Source: Sphacelaria rigidula
Taxonomy: Eukaryota; Phaeophyceae; Sphacelariales
DNA length: 24,760 nt
Direction of reading: 5' to 3'
Assembly: GCA_964200075.2 (NCBI GenBank)
Contig: CAXNAA020000191.1
Location: forward strand, 1 to 24,760
Shown here: positions 1 to 10,000 of the stretch, one piece after another
How the letters are laid out: every line of letters begins with the position of its first letter
How positions within the stretch are numbered: position 1 is the first letter of the stretch
Notes under the pieces: generated by a model
What the model was told of the DNA's origin: nothing
Databases searched by the model: none
Seen by the model: the letters and a program-made list of their open reading frames with translations, nothing else
Made by a program: the position numbers and the translations under genes

Positions 1-250
1 GGTGTCTTGTGGGTGAGCTATACTGCAAAGTTATTTGTTTGTGTACCACTGCGAACGAATGCATGGCTCTTGGACGCTTCTGCGTAATATTGCGGGAGCC
101 CCCCCCTCCCCCTGAACCAGCGACGGCGCTTCGCGCTTGGTGATTGATTGCGAGCCTGGTCCGGCGAAAACCCGGCGTGCTCCGTCCCGGCTTCGTAGGG
201 ATGCGAGGTCAATCAAGTCTTATGACCATGGCATCAAGATCATGAGTACA
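1..250 (-). repeat. Dispersed repeat, copy D (cut by the window edge)
   Basis: Nearly the same sequence recurs in the same orientation at 10094-10341, with most differences in the last 90 bp. On the minus strand it begins with a G-run and GTACTCATGATC, then GAAGCCGGGACGGAGCAC, and ends at the window edge with the motif ggtgtcttgtgggtgagct (plus strand). It contains a C-rich run (about 99-113). No coding potential is recognised. Confidence 0.9.
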
Positions 251-2255
251 CCCCCCCCTCCCCGTACTTAGCCTCGGTATTCCCCTTGTGATCGCCGGCA
301 GCAGCTACTCCGTGTACCACTCCTGGTACGATTCAGCGGATTATGACGTCGGCGTCGTACTCCTTGCCCTTTGTTGGCCGCACTGCAGTCCCCCGTACCT
401 CCTTGGCGACACGGACCCGCCAGATCCCGTATTGCCATCGAAATAATTGAAAGGATTCGAGTGCAAAACAGAGGACGTGAGCATCTCTTGAGAGTGTGAC
501 GCTTGCGTTTCACCTCCGTCGAATCCACCGTCTTCCGAGTCAACATGTGCACCATCTTCCGGTCGTGTAAGGGGAAGAACCATCACTTGTAGGTGTGGAT
601 GGTATCGACATCAGTCCTGCCGGCTTTGCGGTAGTGGGAGATCTGGGTCCGAGATGAAGGCTACCCCGGCCCCGTGAGAAAACGAAACGCTCAGAGTGAC
701 ACCCCGCTAGATCCTCATTGTCCCTATCGTTTTGATTCAGCGTTAAAGCTTTGAGCTACCCAACAGTGAGGCCAGCCTGGGCGACACTCAAGGAAAGTTG
801 GTCGAGACTCAGCGTGCCATAACTGGCGTTGACTCCCCAGCTCGTTACAACTTCGGTCGGCGTAAGGTCCGACGGCCGTTCAGATCGTGCTTACAATTTT
901 ACGGATACGTTTCCTGTCGTTGTCTTGTAAAGCGCGCCGTGAAGAGCCCAGTGAAACTTCCTCCCGCTCCGAAATTCTTCTGTCAAATCAGGTCCTGCAC
1001 CCCTTCCTCTGGAGCTTCTCTGATTGGGCGGCGTGCTTTTGACGAGGGTGTAGGATTGTTGGGGCTCGCCATGGGGGTCGGGGGTTGCACGCTAGCTGTA
1101 TGCGAGTAGGCAGGCTCCTAGTTCCCTTCGCAGTCGATGCGGAGCGTTGTAGGAGAGTGGTGCCGGTGGAGTTGTGAAAGATATGTGCGATTCAACGCTG
1201 GAGTAAGACCATTTAAAAAATAGAAATATGCCCCATTCTGCGTCATGTTCTTTCATAACCATGCCGGAAGAGGTTCTCGAGTAGAAATGTTTATAAAGTG
1301 GTCGTCTCCTAGTGTATAACAGGTAGAGGAATCTGACGCAATCGTCAACTCTGAAATCGGAGGTCACCCGGAATAGCTACAACTTAACGGCACAGACTTG
1401 AGGGACAGAGGAAGTACATATTCATCTACACATTGATACATCAGGTCCATGTGTCACAAGCGGTATTCGCTCGGTACAGTAAAATACTGCGAAATGTGCA
1501 GAAAACACCCCCTCTTGCTTTATTAGGCAGTTCTGTTACTTTCGGGGAGTCCTCGCACACTTCAGAACATATTACACCTGCTATTGCGTCCAGCATGGAC
1601 GTAGTCGTGTAGCATGTGTACAGTCCGTTCGCCATCGCTCTGCACTGCACCAGTTTGCGCTGATGCTGCCTGGTTTGCTGTAATCAGCAATCAGTGCCCC
1701 GCTGTGTGCGGTGAGTCGCAATGAAAAGCCCCTGACAACCGACGATGTGCTAGACACGAAAGATCTTGGTGCAGAATGCGTCGTCGCGTCCTTGACGGTG
1801 ATGATATCCTCAAACGTAGGATGCGACCTCGCGGGGATTTATTCGATCCCTTGTATTCGTAGCAGTACCCCGAGTGCCTCAGGAACACTTGTTCATTCGA
1901 CAACACAAAGATCAGCTGTACACCAACGACTGCGCGTTCTCCATGTAGCAAGTAGGTGACGACAAAACGACTTCAGTTGGTGACGATGGTTGCCAACCAA
2001 GCCTGCGGGGTGTGGTTGTTTCGTTCGTCGCGTGAGCTAGAGCCGATGTACTTTGAAGGCTTCTAGAATCATGGCGATCCACATCCCACCGAGAAGAACA
2101 CCTCGATATATATGTTCACTACCGGGGATGTGTTTGTGTCTGTCTTCCGAGCCAGACAGGGAGGTACAGGTAGACTCCTTTCCCGTCACAAATAACAGCT
2201 ACCTTTTGAAACGTTCCTCGTTCACTGTCCTCTCCATTGCCTGCTGATACCTCAG
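251..2255. other. Upstream stretch with no supportable gene
   Basis: Short open frames occur on both strands, but none shows a recognisable domain or fits exon 1 by phase and motif. The missing 5' exon(s) of the oxygenase gene may lie here or beyond the window. I searched for the F-x-W-type segment expected just before WYP and found no convincing candidate. Confidence 0.5.
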
Positions 2256-2312
2256 TGGTACCCGATGGCGTCCCTGAAGGATACGGACGAAGAAAGGGCC
2301 CACGCTGTTCAG
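2256..2312 (+). CDS. Exon 1 (first visible): WYPM segment
   Basis: Encodes 19 residues starting WYPMASLKD and ending AHAVQ. The W-Y-P followed by an acidic stretch is the conserved segment just before the Rieske domain in PAO-family proteins. The acceptor is ctgatacctcag and the donor gtgagt. It is phase 0 at both ends, which fits exon 2 exactly. At least one upstream exon must exist, because an N-terminus and plastid leader are expected and no start codon fits here. Confidence 0.85.
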
Positions 2313-3995
2313 GTGAGTTTGAGTGTACCGCAACGGCTGTTTCGTCACCGGGATAGCCAGCCGTGTAGCGCTCTTGTGTGTGGTGAGAAACATCTGCTGG
2401 ATCTTCGGATGTCGAATACGATGTGTTGTAGTCCGTCCAAAGAATACAGGTATGTACAAGCCGCACGGGACCCGGGGCTGCGCCCTGGTCCCCTCCGTCT
2501 TTATCGAGGGTCTCGGTATTCTTGCCTTGCCAAGCTCTCGTGAGAATGGATCCTCTCTCGAAATGTTCATTTTGCAGATAAGACAAAAACACACGTGAAC
2601 TCCTCCAGGATTGCGGGTATGAACGACGAGCAAAAGTGGGTATCTAAGACGGTAGAGCGCTCCGGTCCCGCCCGTCTTCTTGGACGGTCGCGGTATTCTT
2701 GCCTTGCCAAGCTCTCGTGAAAAATGATTATCGGTTACAATTTCATGTTGTATATGTTGTTGATTACGTCCGTAGTCGGTGGCTCTGCGGTGCCCACTGG
2801 TGTGTTTCTGTATCTAGTCTGCTGACCTGAATCCCGTGGGCTTTTCCCTCTTTTTAATTATATGATTCAAAATTTTTTTTTCTGCTCCTTTTTCTTTTCT
2901 CAGGTCGGCCATCTCTTTCTGGGCTTTGCTTTTGCTGATTTTTTTTTTTCGTCACTAGTATCATTATTTTTTACGTCTTAGTCTACTGTGTCGTTCTGTT
3001 CGACTTTTCTCTGCTCCTTCGTTTTGTTGAACGAGTGTTTCAGTCTTGCTTTTCTTGGGTACGTCTATCATGCGACCACAGCTGGACCCATGGGTGGTCA
3101 GTCGAAGTGCGACAATCAATCAATCAATCAATCAACCAACCAACCATACGGAAGATGTAAGACGCGAGAAGGAGTACTGGATTGCGGGTGCAACGATGAG
3201 AAAAGTGCACAGGGAAAAGGAAAAATATCGCAGCACGACTGTAGCACTCCCTCTGCTCGCACTGATGCCTTCGAGGTTACTTTGTTGACGGAGAAGACGA
3301 TACTGGTTGATGGAAGTGGGGAGGAAAAGTATGATGGTGGGAACAAAATTTGCGCGACAGTGAGGAATAGGACCGCGGGTATGTAGGATGAGAGAAAGTG
3401 CGGTGATTGCAATGGAAGATCTGTATGTCGTACCCTTTGAGGGAAGACAAAATAAATCGACTCCCCGTGTAGAAAAACTGTGTTCTACTCACGCACTACG
3501 AGCCAAAGGCATGTCGCCGAACAGGGTTCGAACCCATGCCGCCGTCGTGCACTGTCGCACAATCACCTCTCAGCTACAGAGTAGACGCACATCTTGAGAC
3601 TAGGGCGCCAGATTTCATCTTGTATAGATTCCAAACTTACATATACTAAAAGCATATTCCAATATATATATACACACTATGGGAAGCTCCTGTGCGGGCG
3701 GGTGCGAACATTACACACTCATTCCAGCATAAATCGCCGGAAACATTGCAGGACCACCGTGATCATGCGTCCGTTCGAACGGTCGCGAACGCTTGTGTAC
3801 CCCCGCACAAACTGTGGCACAAATCCGCGAACCGGACGCCTAGCATTGGCGTTGGCCCAAACAGTCATCTCCCGAGGCGGGTGCGGAGGAACTTGCACAC
3901 TAAAATCAGCATTGAATCGCGTGGACGCCTCGTTACAAAGTATGCTTGACGTTCGAGCGTTCGTTCGAAATATTCTATATATATACTACAGTCAG

Positions 3996-4026
<31 letters not shown>

Positions 4027-7000
4027 CTTTGTATTCAAATGTTGCCAGGTAGAAACTACAACTATCGAAGGAAACAGAGGCGATCGTACACCTCGCCACC
4101 ATACCGCCGGGCCGGGTAAAGTCCAGCCCTTTCTTGTTGTTGCCCCTCGATCGAGGAAGACAAAAGACAATGTGATCGTTCAGACGTTTTTGTCATAGGG
4201 GGACTGTCGCTTCAAACTTGCGCGTTCCATCACTCCTTTCGCGGCTTGAGTCTGCTTCTTCGTGTGATTTACGTGCAAAATATTCCCAGCTTCTGGGGAA
4301 AAACCTGGTGTTGTGGCGTGATGGACAGGGCAAGTGGGCGTGCTTCGACGACCGATGCCCTCACAGAGCGGCACCTTTATCAGAAGGTCGAGTGGAGAAA
4401 GATGGATCGCTCTTGTGAGTTCGACGCTTCGGTTGATCTATGCACAATTTTATTAGCTGATCCGTTTCAGCGCATTTATCTAGGATTGTATTGTCGACGA
4501 TATACGGCGCGTGAGCATTCAGACTCGGGTTACTTGTGCAGCATCGCCCAGGACGTTGAGCTGTTTGTGGGGTGTATACCTCTCTTTCTTGCAGACGACC
4601 AGTCTCTCATTGTTTTTTTCGGGCGATACATTTTGATGGATGGAGTTTTCTTCGCAGCTGAGGACTCACGTTCGACTGGGCCTCTTGTGAACAGGACATC
4701 GTCGACCTGAAGCATGCGAAGTTGTATCTCTCACCAAGGTTTGTCAAACGCAAGAGTAGAATTTCGGTGCCTCATCTCACAAAAGCAGCGATAATCCATT
4801 TCGTTTGTTTCATGAGTCGATCGATACTGCCAATTTGTTTTGAAGAGTGGCGTGCAGATCAGGTTTTACAGCGCTGAATTGTCCGCACAGGTGTGCCTAC
4901 CATGCATGGCGCTTCGATGCCGACGGCAAGTGCCTCAAGATTCCACAGAGCAACAGGAATGGGAGGGACGAGGCTCAGCCTGCCGCATGTGCAGTATCGT
5001 ACCCCACCAAGGTACTCGATTCCCGTTTCAGAATGAAGGACATCTGGACTCTTTCAGCAGGACATACTCGCCTCGGATGTTGCTAGTAGCAATGACAACA
5101 GGGGTTCACGGGGTGGAGCCATCACTGTGCTTACATATTTGAAATCTGAATGCTTTCAAGTACCTTGAGCCGTATATTTATGGTCACAAGAGCTGTCGGT
5201 GCAGCTGTTGAGGTAAAACGAATGGGGCGTCGCTGCACAAGATCGGCTCTCTGGTGCTCTTCGCGTGTGATCTCCGCATATCAATGGAAATCACTATTCT
5301 TCTAATCTCGAGCGATACACACTCAGAAGGTTGTGGCAAATTCGGAATATGAACTAGACGCGAGTTGCACCACACCAATTTTGGCGGGTCCCTAGAGTAA
5401 GCAAAATGGCTCCGCGTAGCCGGTACGAAGGCCATGTCTATTGCGTCGTTAAGGTGATGCCTCTCGTCACGTTCTTACGGTGTCAAAAGATGGGACTCGC
5501 TGCGGGAGATGATTTTTTTTCTTACTTCTGAATGTTCCCATGATCCATGCCGACAGGTGGCTCAGGAAATGATCTGGGTGTGGGGCGAAGCCGGACCGGA
5601 TGCTGTTCTCGAGAGCGCCCTTGCGCCTCTACCTCTTGACGTTCCCGAACTCGACGATACAGAAGCGCGAAAAGACGGGAGGGTATTCGCATTCCCGCCG
5701 AGCCAAATAGATATGCCGTACGGGTGGGACACCGTGATGGAGAATCATATGGTGCGCATTTCATGGCTGTGTATGTTTTTGTTTGTGCGTGGCCGGGTAC
5801 CTCTTTCAGAGCAAAGGTTGACATCCGTCGGTGTGAGATGCTGATATGTTGTCTCAAGGTTAGGAGTAGTGTTCTATTTCCCCAGATGAGTGTTCCTGTT
5901 CGATTGCCCACACACCTGGTGGTCCAATGCTACAACTGAAACCATTAGGTCGGAAAAAATGTGTTTTCGATTCCCGCTACAGTTTGCACTTAGTTTGGTT
6001 ATTTTCTGTCTAGTGTCTGATTCCTGTTGTGGAAGGCGTAAGGACGTGATATGCAGCAAAAACAGTTTGTTTGACTAGAGCCGACACGGTGCGGAAGTGC
6101 TGGTCATGATCCAACCCGTGGTACCGAAGTATAGGGCGTCTTCCGGGGAATAGATGCGCTGATTCCCTCAGAGCATGGGCTCGTGTCGAGAAAGAGGAGG
6201 GATTCACAGCGGGACGAAAAACTAAAAGGTGATACTTCAGTCCATGATCCACGGCTGATGTCTTCCTCCATCCCTGTTTCTGTACGTTTCACGTGATTTC
6301 GCCGACGTTTGCTCGGTACTGAACGCTCAGGATCCATCGCATGTTCCGGTTTCCCATCACGGTGAGATGCTTCTTCCAGCGTGGATGTTTTTTTCGGCAG
6401 TAGGCGTGATGACCAGGGTCATTCTTATCAGAATACCGCGTGTTACTGTGCGTAGTTAATGGAGCTCTGGTTTGTAAGTAGGGCGGGATGGACAACGGTA
6501 CTCCATTATTCATGGCTCAAAGGGAAACTGTGTCTCCCGTGCAGTCTGTATGTTAACGCGTGAATAAAATCTTCCAATAGAGAAAATGAACTTTTTACTT
6601 GGAGCCCAGTGCAGATTCGACGTGTTATATCGTACCCCGAACCCACGAGGCGCAGTGTCTAATGCCGCTTCATTGGCAAGTTAGCAACCCTGGTCGTATT
6701 ATTACAAACTCTCTCTTTGCTCCCGCTCTACAGTTTCAGGATCCAAGTATAAGAACCGTATCATCTCTTTCACACCGATGGGCTCGAACTCGCTGCTAAC
6801 CTAGACGCTGCTCGCTTGCTGCGTCCAGGAACTGTTGGCAATCGTTACACGGACCCCAAGCCTGTGGACTACCCTATGCCTACACCAACGAAGGCAAGCT
6901 TTGAATTTCTCCTGTGCGCTTGGTTACATGAGCCTGTTCAGGCCCAGCCGTGCTTTCGGCTGTGGCTTTTGATTTGTCGAAGCGAACAGAACGAGCTGGC

Positions 7001-10000
7001 CATCTAGGTCAAAACTATCTGTCTTGGGAAGGCGCGAGCCTGATGAAACCAACTAATGTTCACGCCCACGGCTGGCTGACAACGTGGCCTCCGTAGCTTG
7101 ATCATGCACCCTCGCGTGCTCGAGCCAACGAGCTGATGGCCGATCAACTGGAAAGCACCTCGCAGGAAAATGCCCGTTGAGTATTGGATTAGGTGACCTG
7201 TTTCCACCGCGAAGAACTTGTGCAAGGCTACGACCCCCTCCCCCCAATAAAACGTCGGTAACGTTTCTCCCCGCGACTTGTTTTCACAGAACGGCTTTGC
7301 GTTGGACATCGGCAGCGGCGGCAATGAAGGCGATACCGCTCTCTTTAAGCCTCCTGCACTGGTGAGCCGATTGATTGTCATACAGCACGTACACGCACAT
7401 GATCGCAGTCGCACTGATGTATGGTCATAGTGAGGATGTGCACGAAGTGTTCGTCTCTTCACTTGTTGACACCTTAACTTGGTCGCATGCATATGGGTTG
7501 GGATTTTTCCTTTGTCTCTACTGCACCGCTTGCATGGCCAATGCATTGTTATCAAACCGCGTGCATGGGTGATACGCCTTTACCGCATCGTGTGCATGGT
7601 TAACGGCGGCCGTCAGCTGTTCTGCCTCAGAGAATGCATGCTACTGACGGAAAGTTTTTACATGGAGTTCGACCTGCGCGAGACGCAGCTAAAGCTTTCA
7701 TCATACAGTCGTTATTATGATGGGTGGATTGCAGGGGCTGGCAAGGGTATAAGCGTTGTTTTCCGTTTTGGTACTGCCTTGTTATTTTTAGAGATGAGGT
7801 GATGTGCGCAATATTGGAAGACATTTTCACGGGCGAAGTATGTGATAGTCCTGTCTACCCTCACGTGGCGTATATCCAAATCGCGGTAGAGATCACTTGA
7901 ATTTCATACATGTACGACGTTTTTGTGCGCAGAACCAATCTTCATGTTCCTGTGGTGTGTTGCATTAAAATCTGCCGATGTTGACAAGGTAACGATCTGG
8001 GGCGAAACACCCGACGGTGCAAAGACGCAGCTCATCCTCTATGCCACTCCCACGCGACCGGGATGGACTCGCCTCATCGCGCGCCAGGTAAGTTGTCTTT
8101 GATCCTGGGTGGCGGTTTTCGGCGGTCTGCGCTGCACGTACCGAGCTGAAGGACATGGATCGATTGCCCCCAATGAGAACTCGCACACGAGCTGGAATGG
8201 TTCGTTACTCGGGCGCTCGATGAGTGCCTCCGGTGGGCTAAACCCGGCCCATTGTATAGTTCAATCAGTCTTATACGGATCTTTCGATGTGTAGGTGCCC
8301 TTTCTCGTGTAGATGTTTTCTTTCTCGCCTTCCTCTGTGGGCTGACTTATGGGTGGGTATGGGTGGTACACTCCTTGCACTCTATGACCACGTGTTCGAG
8401 AAATCGAGCTAATATGACGAACATGATGATGATCGTCCGATGCAAAAAAAGGTTGTCGCGTATGCCTTTCTACAAAGCATGCTGCATATGACATTGAATG
8501 GCTGGAGACCGCAGAGAGGCGTTTTACTCACCGTATTCGCGTGACTTGATCTCACGCCGTTTCGTGCCACGAGTTGTCTCTACTTGAAAAACGCCTACTG
8601 TTTGCCGGGCAGCTTTTTTGGAGTCGCCCCTCTGCGAAGTTGAAAACGATTCACGACTCTGTTGGCGGAGCCTACACCTAGCAGACGGTGAGCCCTTCAC
8701 GCATTGTGAAGTGGTTTTGCACAAATGGTTTTTCGCGTGGCGTGGCGGAATTTCCGATCGGTGTTTGTGCTACTTCCTCTCGTACGGACTGGCGTGATCT
8801 CCTCGCAATACTACAACGTTTGTGTCGTGGTTTGTTTTCGATCGGCGTGCCGCAGATGCTTGTGAAGAGTGACAACGGTGGTGATGCCAAGGGCTTCGGC
8901 AGCAGGTGGGTCAAGTAGTCCCCGGGTGATGGTACGCACGTAGGCAGGACGACCCGCTCGTGTACAACCAGCTGTGGTCGTAGGTTCAGTCGTGATTTGG
9001 GTGCAGATGTCGAGTGGCTCAGCTCGACACATAGCTGTGTATAAGTGCTACCTTCCGAGCCCTGTGAGAAGAGCAGGTTTATGGTCAGCAGAGGGAGGTT
9101 CCGTTGAGTTTGATGGGAGCGATCTGCACGGATACGTCCTCATTTCACGGTACCACGTGCTGCGTTGCAGTCAAACGCCTGTGTCGACGAAGCATTACAC
9201 GCGCATTTCTACCCCCTTCGCTTATCCTGATCTCGAGTTTCACCGTCCGTCCTCGCCCCCAACCCTGCATTTCTTCGATCTGTTGTTTCGCCTCCGTTAT
9301 CTTGTGCTCTGGGGCTCGTTGTGCTCGCGTGTTTGCGTCGCCGGTGACCCTCCACGCTAGCTTCAAGCTGCTTCGTGTTTTCCCTCCTCCTGCCTGGTTA
9401 GTTCACCTGCTGACCGTTGCCTTCACTGACCAGGATATGGTGTTTCTTCACGACCAGGTGAGGTTCAGTCCGGGCGTATGCTATCACAGTGAAGTAGAGG
9501 GGCGCCACACGAGACTGTAACAGCCCGTGTCGAGTGCTGGCGTGTGGTTTTAAGATAAGACGTTGCTGATGTGCGGCTAGCGCGATGGGTGTGCATGGCA
9601 ATCCGCGCAAGGGTATTCCGATATATTGAATTAGAGTTCCTGACGCACTATGACGTATTTTGGTGCGAAGACTCAAGAGGTACTTCACATTTTGCCCGCG
9701 CGCCCCGGTGATGGAACTGATTCGACATCGGCTAGTTTGGACGGAACGGTGACTTCGAACACCCCGAGAGCGTATGGTGTATTGTTTTCCGCCGTGGAGA
9801 GGTAAAGGCGTGAGTAAACAAGCAACTCGGTGGACGTTGACGGGCTGCGGGGGTACTAATCCAACCCTCGATATCAACTGTTGAGCAGATACAGGGAGAA
9901 CGGTTAACCGGTGCCTCCAAGCCCAGCACGTGTCCCGAGGAAAGGGGCGGGTGAGGAATGCGACGGAAAATACACTCGTGAAGTTGAAACAAGATGAGGC

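Larger units (their letters stand above)
2313..4289 (+). other. Intron 1 (1977 bp), repeat-bearing
   Basis: Donor gtgagt, acceptor attcccag, phase 0. It contains a 58-bp direct repeat, a T-rich tract (about 2852-2952), a SINE candidate on the minus strand, the 12-bp palindrome CCGTTCGAACGG (3771-3782) and a GTT run (3995-4025). Confidence 0.8.

Noticed and set aside
268-586. Overlapping minus-strand frames of 81 and 95 codons
   Set aside because: No domain recognised and no consistent frame between them; possibly old repeat sequence, not supportable as a gene.
3510-3583. Intact tRNA gene on the minus strand
   Set aside because: The A and B boxes are present, but the acceptor arms do not pair and the anticodon arm is irregular; a SINE head is the better reading.
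3865-4170. Minus-strand frame with a polyglutamine run
   Set aside because: The run is the complement of the GTT microsatellite and the rest has no coding features.
4246-4710. 154-codon plus-strand frame overlapping exon 2
   Set aside because: It is the wrong frame relative to the Rieske motif and runs into intron 2.
7004-7555. 183-codon minus-strand open frame
   Set aside because: It is a shadow of exon 7 and flanking introns with no family features.
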